A model generated the notes under the pieces. The model saw nothing but the letters and a program-made list of their open reading frames with translations, was not told where the DNA came from and did no database searches. DNA of 64,000 bases from assembly GCA_035295125.1 (NCBI GenBank), contig DATGJP010000055.1:62001-126000 (forward strand), read 5' to 3'. The DNA comes from JAICMB01 sp035295125. Its GTDB lineage: Bacteria > Acidobacteriota > Terriglobia > Bryobacterales > Bryobacteraceae. Numbering within the stretch: the stretch's first letter is position 1; each line of letters begins with the position of its first letter. Below, in pieces: positions 33,954 to 43,091 of this stretch. Made by a program: the position numbers and the translations under genes.

Positions 33954-35711
33954 TTAGCGGCGCTGTGGCGGCACGCCGAGGGCGGTGCTTTGAGCGCTTT
34001 GAATCTGCTGGACCATTATGTTGGTGAAGGCATTAACGAAGGTTTTGCCGCCATGCAGCAGATTGTCGAGCGTCATGAAGTCGACCATGTAGTCGGGTTG
34101 CACGCCGACGTTCTCGATGTAGCTTGTGGTCGGGTATCCGTCAACCGTGACCGGATTCTTGCGGTGCATGAGGGAAAGCGTGACGCCGGCGGAGCCTTCG
34201 GAATACGCGCCCACCTGCCAGGAAGAGATGTTCAGTGAATTGCTCCCGCCGGCGCCCATGCTACGCATGCCGACGAGCGGCCCGCGCTGGTTGTCCTGGA
34301 ACATTGCAGGGACCGAGTCGGCCGTCGAGAGGGAGTACTCATCAATCAGCATAATCATGGGCTTCGTGTAGGCCAGCACATTGCCGCGGCCATCATTGGC
34401 CGGGCTGGACGTGAAGGTCGGTCCGCAGATCGGCACAGCGTCGGTGCGCCCCCGAGTGGACATGTACGCGTTCATCGTCGCGTCATAGAGCATCTGGTAC
34501 TGATCGATCAATGATTGCGGTCCCGTGATCATGGCTGATGCCAGGCGCGCGCCGAACAACTGCACGTATTCCCAGGTTGCGCGAATCTCGTACCCGAGCG
34601 GTTGATACGGCGTGGGCATCAGGTAAGAGACGATAGCCTCGCCGTAACAGAGCAGGCCGCCGTTGTTGCGCATCTCGTCGACGATGAGACCGTCGGTATT
34701 CGCCTCCATGTACTGGATTTCCGTTTGAAACTGGCTCAGCGCAGTGCTGGTGTTCGACGGGTTGTAGGTGGGAATGCGAATGTAGCCGATGGTGTAGCCG
34801 TTAGAGGTGAAAGTGCCGGAGTAGAAGAAATCCGTCGAGCTGTTCTTGCCGAGTCGCTGTTGGAATCCGGACGGCAGGGTGAAGATCGGTGTAATCGAGG
34901 CGAAATTCAGGATGCCCATCGGTTCTGGGGCTTGGGAAATTTCCAAACCGCCCAACGGCAGCGACTGGGGATCGTAAGGGGGCGCCTGGCCGGGCATCGC
35001 GGCGGCCACGCGTTTTGCCGGGAGCGACTGGGGAGAAGGAACCGGTCCGATTTGGTAAAGAGGAACACCGCTCGTATGCCAGGCGACGGTGTAGGTCTCC
35101 ACATTGCCGTTCTGTCGCTGAATCACCAGGGTCGCGGTGTCCCCGATCATCGGGGCGTGCGGCATGCGGCTCTGCGATCGATTTACGAGCGTGGTGTTGG
35201 CGGTCTGCCGTAGTGTGCTGCGGTCGTTCGCTTCCATGGCATAAACGGCGTTTTGAGCCAGCAGGTCTGTGACGTCGGTACCGTCCACGGACAGGAGTTG
35301 ATCGCCCACCTGCACGGGAAATGTGGCTGCCGGGAGGAAGCTGCGGTTAATGCCGTCGATGATGACCTTGCCATCATAAATGTCGACGTTCAGACCGACA
35401 CTGGCGGTGAAATTCGAGGGGGTCGAGTAAGCATCGTGAGTGTCGTGAAGGCTGGCGACATATCTCACCATGACTTCGTAGAAGTCGAGATCATTCGTAG
35501 TGGTGGAGATCTGGTCAGTCCAGGGCTGCAGGTTCAATAAATCGTACCCAAAGAGGGTTTTCTTCCAGTCATAGGGTCCGTAACGCTTCGCGTAAATCGC
35601 CGCGAGGTCATTGAAGTCGAAAAGCATCTGGTCCGGGGTCAACTGCGCGACCAGGGGCAGTGACAACGCACCGGCGCAGATCAGGCCGAGCAGTCGAAAG
35701 GAGTGACGCAT
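33954..35711 (-). CDS. Exported S41-family (C-terminal-processing-like) peptidase
   Basis: A 585-residue protein with signal peptide (LLGLICAGALSLPLVAQ). An N-terminal helical region is followed by a PDZ-like segment (about 115-215, with FPVQVGDQLLSVDGTDV) and the S41 catalytic domain. Typical signatures are GYIRIPTYNP, DGLIVDEMRNNGG and PMIMLIDEYSLSTADSV, whose second serine (in LSTAD) aligns with the nucleophile, then GMRSMGAGGS. S41 enzymes use a Ser/Lys dyad to cut unfolded or tagged proteins in the periplasm. The lysine could not be fixed by eye. The linker near 220-270 is Pro-rich. It is monocistronic. Confidence 0.82.
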   Translation of the reverse strand: MRHSFRLLGLICAGALSLPLVAQLTPDQMLFDFNDLAAIYAKRYGPYDWKKTLFGYDLLNLQPWTDQISTTTNDLDFYEVMVRYVASLHDTHDAYSTPSNFTASVGLNVDIYDGKVIIDGINRSFLPAATFPVQVGDQLLSVDGTDVTDLLAQNAVYAMEANDRSTLRQTANTTLVNRSQSRMPHAPMIGDTATLVIQRQNGNVETYTVAWHTSGVPLYQIGPVPSPQSLPAKRVAAAMPGQAPPYDPQSLPLGGLEISQAPEPMGILNFASITPIFTLPSGFQQRLGKNSSTDFFYSGTFTSNGYTIGYIRIPTYNPSNTSTALSQFQTEIQYMEANTDGLIVDEMRNNGGLLCYGEAIVSYLMPTPYQPLGYEIRATWEYVQLFGARLASAMITGPQSLIDQYQMLYDATMNAYMSTRGRTDAVPICGPTFTSSPANDGRGNVLAYTKPMIMLIDEYSLSTADSVPAMFQDNQRGPLVGMRSMGAGGSNSLNISSWQVGAYSEGSAGVTLSLMHRKNPVTVDGYPTTSYIENVGVQPDYMVDFMTLDNLLHGGKTFVNAFTNIMVQQIQSAQSTALGVPPQRR

Positions 35712-35789
35712 GGCGTTTTAGTAGCGCATTGTGTGACCTCGGCGCAAGGGGCCCGAAGTCGCAGCAAAAGGCTGCAAACGGCAGCCGGA

Positions 35790-36305
35790 TTACTGGCCGG
35801 CGAACATGGGGCCGCTGTCCGCCGATGGGCCGTACATGCCCGGAATCGCGATATCGTTGAGCCGAAGATAGACGCCAAGCTGAGCGCGGTGATGGATGAT
35901 GTGGTTCATCACGACAGACCGCAGTACCGCGGAGCGCGGCATCGATAACACGGTTTTGCCGAAGAACACAAGCGACCAGATTTTGCCGAGGTGCTCATCG
36001 GACGCGCCCTCGATTGCGGCGCGGGCTTTGGCAACGTTCTTGTCGAACGTCTCGAGCACATCCTGGCTCGACTGCGCGCTGAACGCCGGGGGCGCCTTTC
36101 CTTCCGGCGTCAAATCGAGGACGTCAACCTCAATGGTGTTGGTCCCCCATCCGGGAAGTTCGGCGATATGGCCGGCCAGACGGCCGAGCGTCATGGATTT
36201 GGGATGTGGACGCCATTCCCACTTTCCCTCGGGCAGACAGGCGAGCAGCTTACGAGTGTTCGCCATTTCCTGATCGAATTCCGGTAAGAGCGCTGCACTG
36301 ATCAT
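35790..36305 (-). CDS. DinB-family protein
   Basis: A 171-residue cytoplasmic four-helix-bundle protein of the DinB/YfiT group. The metal-ligand histidines are in the first helix pair (LAGHIAELPGW) and in the last helix (MNHIIHHRAQLGVYLRLNDI). A typical end, IPGMYGPSADS, follows. Members may act as metal-dependent thiol transferases, but no cofactor genes are near. The start ATG at 36305 is followed upstream by a repeat-containing spacer shared with a divergent padR gene. Confidence 0.87.
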   Translation of the reverse strand: MISAALLPEFDQEMANTRKLLACLPEGKWEWRPHPKSMTLGRLAGHIAELPGWGTNTIEVDVLDLTPEGKAPPAFSAQSSQDVLETFDKNVAKARAAIEGASDEHLGKIWSLVFFGKTVLSMPRSAVLRSVVMNHIIHHRAQLGVYLRLNDIAIPGMYGPSADSGPMFAGQ

Positions 36306-36330
36306 GCCGGGAGATTACCACAAAGGGTGT

Positions 36331-36390
36331 CAGCATTTTCGCCTGCCTTTGGAATTCAACGGGAACCCGCAGGCGAAACCGTCTGCGCCA
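36331..36390. repeat. Hairpin repeat, copy F
   Basis: A perfect 10-base inverted repeat, TTTCGCCTGC (36337-36346) and GCAGGCGAAA (36369-36378), lies in the divergent gap between the DinB and padR genes, followed by the family motif CTGCGCCAC. It lies inside the longest open frame of padR and produces a false N-terminal extension there. Confidence 0.75.
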
Positions 36391-36424
36391 CTATGGCCAT
36401 CAAGAATATATCCACTATGGCTAT
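36388..36424. promoter_or_regulatory. Tandem direct repeat, possible PadR operator
   Basis: CCACTATGGCCAT (36388-36400) and CCACTATGGCTAT (36412-36424) are direct repeats with one difference, spaced 24 bases start to start, directly before the padR start. AT-rich sequence lies between and after them. The first copy overlaps the end of hairpin repeat F. Direct rather than inverted arrangement is unusual for PadR, so the link to PadR is inference. Confidence 0.4.
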
Positions 36425-36425
36425 A

Positions 36426-36797
36426 ATGGAGGTGATGTCAGACAAGCTTCCTGAACCCGAATCTTTGCTTCCCTTGCCGGCGGCGACGTTTCACATTCTT
36501 ATGTCGCTGGCCGATGAGGACCGGCACGGCTACGCCATCATCCAGGATGTCGCAGCGCGCACGGATGGAGAACTGAAACTCAGCGCCGGCACGCTGTATC
36601 GGTCGATTCAGCGCATGCTGGAGCAGGGCTTACTCGTCGAGGTTCGCGAGAGACCGGCTCCGGAATTGGACGACGAGCGGCGCCGCTACTATCGCATTAC
36701 GCCTTATGGCGGGTTGGTCGCACGGGCGGAGGGCAGGCGATTGACGCAGCTAGTGCGCCTGGCCAAGGCCAGCGGCTTTGCTCCCGGGAGGGCCTGA
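36426..36797 (+). CDS. PadR-family transcriptional regulator
   Basis: A winged-helix PadR regulator of 123 residues from ATG 36426 (or 120 from ATG 36435; GGAGG overlaps the first few codons). The domain runs through LPAATFHILMSLADEDRHGYAIIQDV, the wing segment LSAGTLYRSIQRMLEQGLLVEV and RRYYRITPYGG. The 33 residues upstream in the open frame are translated repeat sequence and are excluded. Its TGA overlaps the ATG of an ADOP permease (TGATG), repeating the padR-ADOP arrangement seen at 24 kb. Confidence 0.88.
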   Translation: MEVMSDKLPEPESLLPLPAATFHILMSLADEDRHGYAIIQDVAARTDGELKLSAGTLYRSIQRMLEQGLLVEVRERPAPELDDERRRYYRITPYGGLVARAEGRRLTQLVRLAKASGFAPGRA

Positions 36798-39379
36798 TGC
36801 GTACCTATCGAGGGCTCCTTCATTTTTACCCGGCGGCATTTCGCGCCGAGTACGGCGAAGAGATGTGCGCCATCTTTTCGCAACGTCTACGCCTCGCTTC
36901 GGGCTTTGCGAGGCTCGGCGTTTGGATTGCCGTGTTTTTCGAAGTCCTCTTTAATGCCCTGGCGGTGCATTTCGACATCCTGTGGCAGGATTTGCGTTAT
37001 ACAGGGCGGGCCCTGCGAAGGGCGCCCGGATTTGCGATCACGGCGATCCTGGTGACCGCGCTGGGTGTCGGCGCGAACACAGCGGTTTTCTCGCTCACCG
37101 ATCATGTATTGATCCGGCCACTTCCGTTTCCCCAGTCGGACCGGCTCGTGAAGCTTTGGGAGCGTCTGCCCGGGTACTCCGAGATGGAACCATCCCCCGC
37201 GAATTACCGGGATTGGAAGAAGATGGCCACCGCCTTCGAGGGAATGGGCGCATTTACGACGACAGCTGTCAACCTGGTAGGCCAGGGAGATCCACAGCGG
37301 CTGGAGGGCGCCGCGATGACTGCCGACGTTCTACCTACACTCGGTATCACTCCGCTGTTCGGACGCACTTTCACGGAAGCAGACGATCGCGAAGGTGCGC
37401 CTCCAACCATGCTCTTGAGCTATGGGCTGTGGCAGGGGCTGTTTGGCAGCGATCCTACGGTCATCGGTAGAAAACTACTGCTCGACGATCGACCCTACCT
37501 GGTGATCGGCGTCATGCCGCGGGAATTTCGATTTCCCGGTCCGGAAATCGAGTTCTGGACCGCGGCGCAGTTTGCCGAATCGGCATTCCAGGATCGCAGC
37601 GACAACTCTCTGGAGGTGGTGGCGCGGCTGCGGCCAGGAGTGACGCTCGAGGCGGCCCGGGCTGAAATGAGCGTCATCGCGGGACAACTAGAGCGCCAGT
37701 ATCCCAAGGACAACACGAAAGTTGGGGCCGTGGCCTTGAGCATGCGTGACGAGTTGTCCAACAAGTCGCGCTTGTTGCTGTGGGTGCTGATGGGTGCTGC
37801 GCTTTGCGTGCTTCTGATTGCGTGCGCCAACGTGGCGAATCTTCTCCTGGCCCGCGCGCTGGTGCGGGAGAAGGAACTCGCAGTTCGGGCCGCGATGGGC
37901 GCGGGCCGGGAGCGCCTGGTGCGTCAACTGGCCACCGAAAGCCTGGTGCTTGCCGTTCTGGGCGGTTTGCTCGGCGTCGTTGTGGCGTTTGCAGGGTTGC
38001 CGCTACTCGTTAAACTCGTACCCACCTCGCTGCCCATTTCGCAGGCGCCATCCCTCGATCTCCGGGTGTTGGCATTCGCGGGCATCCTGACCCTGCTGAC
38101 GGGAACTGCGTTCGGCGTGCTTCCGGCATTGCGAATCGGGAGGCGGGCGGGCTTGAATGGGCTCCGCGAAGGAGCGCGCGCCGGCGGCGGGCGCAAGGGA
38201 TGGCTGCGGGCCGCGCTGGTGGTCGCCGAGGTCAGCGTTTCGATCGTGCTGCTAGTTTGCGCGGGGTTGCTGATGCGCGCGCTGTTGCGAATCCAGGCCG
38301 TCGATCCGGGTTTCCGGGCCGACAGGGTTCTCGCGCTCAAGACGGCCCTTCCCATGCCCAAGTTCCGGAAGACCGAGGTTCGGGCGGCATTCTACAATCG
38401 CATATTGACCGAGGTTCGGCGGTTGCCGGGAGTCGTGGACGCAGCCTACATCGGGGGACTTCCAATGGTGTGGGGTGGCGGCATCTGGCCCGTTTCAGTG
38501 AATGGCGAGGTGAGGGAACGCGTTGCTGCTTACACGGCGAGCATGCGCTACATCACGCCTGGGTTTTTCGGGGCCATGACCATTCCGCTGCACCAGGGCC
38601 GGGACGTGAGCGATACGGATACTGTCGACCGGCAGTATGCTGCCGTGGTGAGCGACTCGTTCGTCCAGAAATACTGGCCGCATGAGAATCCGCTCGGGAG
38701 GCACTTCCAGTTCGCACTTCACGACCGCTTGGTAGTGGGCGTAGTGGGCGATATCCACGTGCGTGGTTTGGAGGGTCTCAGCGAGCCGCAGGTCTACATC
38801 CCTTACCGGCAGGTGCTGGACGGAAACTTCACCTTCTATGCGCCTCGAGACCTGGTCGTTAAGGGCTCTACGAACCCGGCCGGGCTGCTGCCTGCGATTC
38901 GACAAATCATACGCGATGCCGATGCGCAGCAGCCGGTCTCGGACGTGCGCATGCTGTCGGATGTGGTGGATTCCCAAACCGCGCCGCGCTCGATTCAGCT
39001 TCGGGTTGTTGGCGTGTTTGCGGCGATTGCATTTCTTCTGGCCGCGATCGGGATTCACGGACTGCTGTCGTTTGCGGTGTCACAGCGGACGCCGGAAATC
39101 GGCGTGCGCCTGGCGCTGGGCGCACGGGCAGGGGACATCCTCGGGATGGTGATGCGCCAGGGAACGTCGTTAGCGGTGGCGGGTGTCGTACCCGGCATCG
39201 TACTGGCATATGCCGCGGGGCACGCGATGCAATCGGTTTTGGCGGGAGTTGAGCCGGCCGATGCACTAACGTTCGCGTCGGCGACGGTGTTGGCGATCGT
39301 GATGACGGTTGCAGGCAGTTTCCTGCCAGCCATGCGGGCGGTCAATGTCGATCCGCTACAGGCGATGCGAGCCGAGTAA
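36797..39379 (+). CDS. ADOP-type ABC permease with 'YPAAFRAEYGEEM' prefix
   Basis: An 860-residue MacB/FtsX-like inner-membrane permease. It differs from the 18-24 kb copies in its first 75 residues. Here the prefix is LLHFYPAAFRAEYGEEMCAIF followed by a hydrophobic segment (IAVFFEVLFNALAVHF). The common part then starts: LWQDLRYTGRALRRAPGF, GVGANTAVFSLTDHVLIRPLPF, a first periplasmic domain, an FtsX core near 320-440, a second periplasmic domain, and a last core near 735-855 ending DPLQAMRAE. No ATPase domain is present. It is translationally coupled to padR upstream. Confidence 0.92.
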   Translation: MRTYRGLLHFYPAAFRAEYGEEMCAIFSQRLRLASGFARLGVWIAVFFEVLFNALAVHFDILWQDLRYTGRALRRAPGFAITAILVTALGVGANTAVFSLTDHVLIRPLPFPQSDRLVKLWERLPGYSEMEPSPANYRDWKKMATAFEGMGAFTTTAVNLVGQGDPQRLEGAAMTADVLPTLGITPLFGRTFTEADDREGAPPTMLLSYGLWQGLFGSDPTVIGRKLLLDDRPYLVIGVMPREFRFPGPEIEFWTAAQFAESAFQDRSDNSLEVVARLRPGVTLEAARAEMSVIAGQLERQYPKDNTKVGAVALSMRDELSNKSRLLLWVLMGAALCVLLIACANVANLLLARALVREKELAVRAAMGAGRERLVRQLATESLVLAVLGGLLGVVVAFAGLPLLVKLVPTSLPISQAPSLDLRVLAFAGILTLLTGTAFGVLPALRIGRRAGLNGLREGARAGGGRKGWLRAALVVAEVSVSIVLLVCAGLLMRALLRIQAVDPGFRADRVLALKTALPMPKFRKTEVRAAFYNRILTEVRRLPGVVDAAYIGGLPMVWGGGIWPVSVNGEVRERVAAYTASMRYITPGFFGAMTIPLHQGRDVSDTDTVDRQYAAVVSDSFVQKYWPHENPLGRHFQFALHDRLVVGVVGDIHVRGLEGLSEPQVYIPYRQVLDGNFTFYAPRDLVVKGSTNPAGLLPAIRQIIRDADAQQPVSDVRMLSDVVDSQTAPRSIQLRVVGVFAAIAFLLAAIGIHGLLSFAVSQRTPEIGVRLALGARAGDILGMVMRQGTSLAVAGVVPGIVLAYAAGHAMQSVLAGVEPADALTFASATVLAIVMTVAGSFLPAMRAVNVDPLQAMRAE

Positions 39380-39392
39380 GATCGACGAAGAG

Positions 39393-41066
39393 TCAGGCCG
39401 TCAGAATGCTCGCCGCTTTCTCGAGCCCGCGTTCGCGAATCTCCATTTCCCGGATGCGGAACTTCTGGATTTTCCCGGTTACCGTCATAGGGAACTGTTC
39501 GACGAAGCGGAGATACTGCGGGATCTTGAAGTGGGCGATCTTGCCGCGGCAGTAGTCGCGGATTTCATTCTCTGAGCAGGATTCGCCCGCTTTGAGTCGA
39601 ATCCATGCGAGAACGGTCTCACCCAGCTTCTCGTCCGGTAATCCGACCACCTGGACGTCGGCGACCTTGGGATGCGTGTAGAGGAATTCCTCCACTTCGC
39701 GCGGATAGATGTTTTCGCCGCCGCGGATGATGAGGTCCTTGGCGCGGCCGGTGACGCGGAAATAGCCGTCGGGACGCATTGTGGCGAGGTCACCGGTATG
39801 CAGCCAGCCTTCGGGATCGATGGCCTTCGCGGTGGCCTCCGGATCCTGGTCGTAGCCTTTCATCACGAGGTAACCACGGGTGCAAAGCTCGCCTTGTTCG
39901 CCGACGGGCACAGGATCGCTTGAAAGCGCCGAGACGATTTTCACTTCGGTGTTGGCGCAGGCGCAGCCCACTGTCGAGACTCGAAGATCGAGGCTGTCTT
40001 CCACGCCCGACATCGTGATGACCGGGGAACTCTCGGTCTGGCCGTACATGATGGTCATTTGCGGGCAGTGCATCTCGCTGGCGACGCGTTTCATTACTTC
40101 GATAGGGCAAGGCGCCCCCGCCATGACTCCGGTGCGCAGCGAAGTGAAATCGAAGCGGGCGAACTCGGGGTGATTCAGTTCGCCGATAAACATGGTCGGC
40201 ACGCCGTAAATCGCCGTGGCACGTTCGGCGTGAATGGCTTCGAGCGTGGCGCCGGCGTCGAATGTGGGGGCGGGAAGCAGAAGACCGGCGCCGCTCGCCA
40301 CCATCACCAGAGTGCCGCCGACGCATCCGAAGCAGTGATAGAGCGGCACCGGCGCGCAGATGAGGTCGCGCTCATCCATGCGCATGCCCGTCTGAATGAC
40401 GACAGCGTTGTTGAGCAGATTGCGGTGTGTGAGCAGGACGCCCTTCGGGAATCCGGTGGTGCCGGAAGTGTACTGAATATTGGTGACATCGTCGGCCGAA
40501 ATTTCTATCTCCGGCACATCGCTGCCGTTTTCGAGCATCGAGCGCCAGGCATCGGTACCAAGGTAGATGACGTGCTCCAGCGCGAGTTCCTGGCCGGCAC
40601 GCGCCTCTTCGAGAATGGCGCTATAGTCGGATCGCGAATCGCTTTCCCAAAGGAAAAGCGCCCGCATGCCCGACTTGCGGAGGATGTACGCCAGTTCGTG
40701 CGCGCGATAGGCGGGATTCACGTTCACGAGCACGATGCCGGCGCGGGCGCAGGCAAGGTGCAGGAGAACCCATTCAACGCAATTCGTCGACCACACCCCG
40801 ACGCGATCGCCGGCTTTCAGTCCAAGACCCGCCAAGCCGCGGGCAGTGCGTTCGACTTCGGCGACCAGTTCATCGAAATGCAGGCGGGCGTTCTGATGCC
40901 GCACGATCAGCGCCAGTTTGCCGGGCACGCGTTCGGCGGTCTGGAGGAGTGCGTGGTGAATGGTATCGTCGCGGAGGAGAGCTTCGGGGCCCCGGGCGTA
41001 ACTGAGCATGTCCGTTTGGACAGTGTATAACAGTTCGGCAGAACCGTGCTTTGTATTCTCAATCAC
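39393..41066 (-). CDS. AMP-forming acyl-CoA synthetase
   Basis: A 557-residue member of the ANL superfamily that activates a carboxylic acid, probably a fatty acid, to an acyl-adenylate and then acyl-CoA. The P-loop-like motif YTSGTTGFPKG is near residues 197-207. Later come MYGQTESSPV, WLHTGDLATM, the hinge GRAKDLIIRGGENIYPREVE, and the catalytic lysine in PMTVTGKIQKF close to the C-terminus. GTG 41066 gives the longest form; ATG 41009 removes 19 residues and is also plausible. No other fatty-acid genes are nearby, and it appears monocistronic. Confidence 0.92.
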   Translation of the reverse strand: MIENTKHGSAELLYTVQTDMLSYARGPEALLRDDTIHHALLQTAERVPGKLALIVRHQNARLHFDELVAEVERTARGLAGLGLKAGDRVGVWSTNCVEWVLLHLACARAGIVLVNVNPAYRAHELAYILRKSGMRALFLWESDSRSDYSAILEEARAGQELALEHVIYLGTDAWRSMLENGSDVPEIEISADDVTNIQYTSGTTGFPKGVLLTHRNLLNNAVVIQTGMRMDERDLICAPVPLYHCFGCVGGTLVMVASGAGLLLPAPTFDAGATLEAIHAERATAIYGVPTMFIGELNHPEFARFDFTSLRTGVMAGAPCPIEVMKRVASEMHCPQMTIMYGQTESSPVITMSGVEDSLDLRVSTVGCACANTEVKIVSALSSDPVPVGEQGELCTRGYLVMKGYDQDPEATAKAIDPEGWLHTGDLATMRPDGYFRVTGRAKDLIIRGGENIYPREVEEFLYTHPKVADVQVVGLPDEKLGETVLAWIRLKAGESCSENEIRDYCRGKIAHFKIPQYLRFVEQFPMTVTGKIQKFRIREMEIRERGLEKAASILTA

Positions 41067-41256
41067 TTAGGGGCGGTGTGAATGGTAACTGTCTTACTTG
41101 CCCGTCTTTGCGATAGCGCGATTGCAGTTGCCTTGCCCGATTCTCAGCGGCGAAACAAACATCCAAGAGCTGGGCCGCTCCGTATACCTCGCTGAGCCGC
41201 GAGCCGCGAACAGTCGGGAGCGGGCCATTGAACTCAAAAAAGGAGAGGAACAGAAT

Positions 41257-41688
41257 ATGTTGGGCAAGCAAATCGAAGAGGGTCGAGGCAAACGTACGGG
41301 GCGTCGGGTTATTGCGACCAGCCCGAGTTTAAAGATTGAGTCTTCAGTCGAGGAAGTGGCGCGGGTCTTAGGTGTTGAAGGAATGGCCCTCATCACCTAC
41401 ACTTCGCAGATCAAGCCGGATGGCAGTCTGGATGGCGAAGGTGAGGCGGCATTTGCGACTCCGGAGGGCGAGATCGTCACATGGAAAGGCGTTGGCGTGG
41501 GGCGGTTTGGGGAAGGCGGGTCGATACACTACTGCGGGTCGCTCAGCTTCACGACGACGTCTCAGAGGTTTGGTGAACTTAACGGCGTATCGGGCGTCTT
41601 TCAGTGGGAGATCGACGCGCAAGGTAACACGCACTCACAAATGTGGGAGCTGACTCTGGCTGGCGCTACTCATGGCGCGGCGGCTTAG
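41257..41688 (+). CDS. Hypothetical beta-barrel protein (143 aa)
   Basis: A 143-residue protein with the start at ATG 41257, chosen because AGGAGAGGAA lies just before it; 53 upstream codons in the same frame look non-coding. The sequence is rich in short strands ([71 protein letters not shown]). It suggests a small cytoplasmic barrel like DUF3224 or allene-oxide-cyclase-like folds. No signal peptide is present. Nothing in the neighbourhood explains it. Confidence 0.6.
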   Translation: MLGKQIEEGRGKRTGRRVIATSPSLKIESSVEEVARVLGVEGMALITYTSQIKPDGSLDGEGEAAFATPEGEIVTWKGVGVGRFGEGGSIHYCGSLSFTTTSQRFGELNGVSGVFQWEIDAQGNTHSQMWELTLAGATHGAAA

Positions 41689-41754
41689 CACTGTCCCGAA
41701 TACGGCTGTGAATCGCCGGCGTCATCGTGAAGACGTCTCGAGAGTCCGATCCCG

Positions 41755-42003
41755 CTAAGGGAGTACCAAAAACTGAACAGGGACCGCGGCATATGGCTGA
41801 CGGCCCCTCTTGTTGGTGTCTGCCATTACCTTGAGGGATCCACTCACTCCGGTTGGATTTTTGGGAGAGTTACTCGCCGAGTTAGCCGTAGCGCCCTCGG
41901 TAACTCGCGAAGGACTTGTGCTTCTGTGGACGGCGGTGGGAAACGCAAGGCGAGCTTCAACATCCCTCTTGTGCGCCGCGTGAGACGATTGACAGGCTGT
42001 ACC
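41755..42003 (-). pseudogene. Decayed C-terminal coding fragment
   Basis: The minus strand is open for 82 codons before a TAG at 41757-41755, without a convincing start. The translation (for example ATANSASNSPKNPTGVSG, then QPYAAVPVQFLVLP at the end) reads like the C-terminal part of a larger exported Ser/Thr/Pro-rich protein. Protein-like sequence seems to continue upstream in another frame, so a frameshift is suspected. The stretch 41689-42601 has no intact gene I can support. Confidence 0.3.
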
Positions 42004-42084
42004 TTAATGTCGGGCTCGATCCTGCAGTTTGAGGGAGCAGACGCAACTCCCTAAAACGGGCGCGGTGGCGAGCGACTTGTTTTT

Positions 42085-42395
42085 TCAAGGGTGTGCGGTT
42101 TTTGCGTTGTAACACGGTGGAACGTCCGGCGCGTGTTTCGGTAATCGTTCCCATCCTGCTTTCAGATCGGACAACGCCTTCGCGAGCGCATCGTCCAAAC
42201 TGCTTGCAGTATCGGCGTGCCGTCGAGGAAGGGCACATTGAGGAGAACTTCACTCGTTTCAAGCGTTGTGACACCGCGCGTTGAGAACGCCGGGACTTTT
42301 CGCGTGGTCCTCGTAGAGGCTACCTCGCTGACCTGAGCGGCACCGAGGAGTGATGCTATCACCAACAAGAGTGTAAGTACGATTCTCCTCAGCAT
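42085..42395 (-). pseudogene. Frameshifted small secreted protein
   Basis: ATG 42395 opens a good signal peptide (MLRRIVLTLLLVIASLLGAAQ). The frame continues with plausible sequence to about LDGTPILQA near residue 65 and then turns into arginine-rich, unlikely coding before its stop at 42162. A shift by one base at about 42198 restores a protein-like run, LDDALAKALSDLKAGWERL, down to a TGA at 42087-42085. I read this as a gene of about 103 residues broken by a frameshift. A short intact 77-residue product cannot be excluded. Confidence 0.4.
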
Positions 42396-42411
42396 AAGTG
42401 ATCGCCTCCAA

Positions 42412-42546
42412 TTAGCTGCAAGGCCGATATCTGGTGGCTGATGTTCCTTCGGTGAAGCAGATATTGACGCTACCTACGGTAATCGCATTCCCCAGGTTGT
42501 ATGCGACGGCCTTGCTTTCTAAGTCCGCTTGGTTCGAATACGACGT
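42412..42546 (-). pseudogene. Orphan C-terminal fragment
   Basis: Between stops, 44 codons on the minus strand read like the end of a secreted protein (KAVAYNLGNAITVGSVNICF, then TRYRPCS). There is no start codon or upstream continuation. Together with the two neighbouring fragments it suggests gene decay between the hypothetical protein at 41.3 kb and the cytochrome at 42.6 kb. Confidence 0.3.
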
Positions 42547-42601
42547 TCAGTGCGCGGGATCGAATTGCTTCCAGGGCTTGTTAGGCGCCGGCCTGTTAAC
42601 G

Positions 42602-43042
42602 CTATTTGATTTGAAGCCCTTCCAGGTAGCGCAGCAGGCTGTGAATCTGTATCTGGCCTGTGCTCGGATTGGTGTTCATTTGGTACAGAATCACACCCCA
42701 GACGGGCATGTCGGCCGTGCCATGGGACGCAATTGTTTCCTGGCCTTGGAGGACGCGCAGTATGCGGTCTTCCGGAAACTTGCCTTGGTTCCGTTTACTG
42801 ATTCGCGTTAAATCCGTGGGCTGCTGCTTTAAAGCGCTGGCGGCGGGTCCCGATCCTTTGCCATCGATGCCGTGGCACACCGCGCAATACTGCTTAAAGA
42901 GCACCTTTCCGTCAATAGATACACTGGGCCGTGGAGGAACCGGCTTAATCGTTTTCGCTTCTTGTGCGGCTCCTATCAACGAGAAGCAGGTCAGAATCGA
43001 GAACAGGCCGAGCGCTTGCTTACATAGAGAGACCCTAGTCAT
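42602..43042 (-). CDS. Exported c-type cytochrome (class I)
   Basis: A 146-residue periplasmic monohaem cytochrome c. A signal peptide (ALGLFSILTCFSLIGAAQ) leads to a short Pro-rich linker and the haem-attachment site CAVCH at 53-57. The likely axial methionine is Met112 in HGTADMPVWG. The typical C-terminal helix (IQIHSLLRYLEGLQ) closes the domain. Such cytochromes shuttle electrons in respiratory or dehydrogenase chains; no partner oxidoreductase is adjacent. The 254-base region upstream holds an inverted repeat that may be its operator. Confidence 0.9.
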   Translation of the reverse strand: MTRVSLCKQALGLFSILTCFSLIGAAQEAKTIKPVPPRPSVSIDGKVLFKQYCAVCHGIDGKGSGPAASALKQQPTDLTRISKRNQGKFPEDRILRVLQGQETIASHGTADMPVWGVILYQMNTNPSTGQIQIHSLLRYLEGLQIK

Positions 43043-43091
43043 AGTGGGTGTTTTCCTGTAGTCATCTGTGCTCGTTCATGGCCAACGTGTA

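Noticed and set aside
42505..42560. GGTTCGAATAC resembling a tRNA T-arm
   Set aside because: No acceptor stem, D-arm or anticodon arm can be paired around it.
42575..42595. attC-like core GTTAGGC with an integron-style flank
   Set aside because: No complementary GCCTAAC partner or cassette structure lies at a suitable distance, and no integrase is present.
42434..42811. A 125-codon plus-strand frame overlapping the cytochrome c gene
   Set aside because: The minus strand encodes a clear cytochrome c with signal peptide and CxxCH; the plus frame has no recognisable features.
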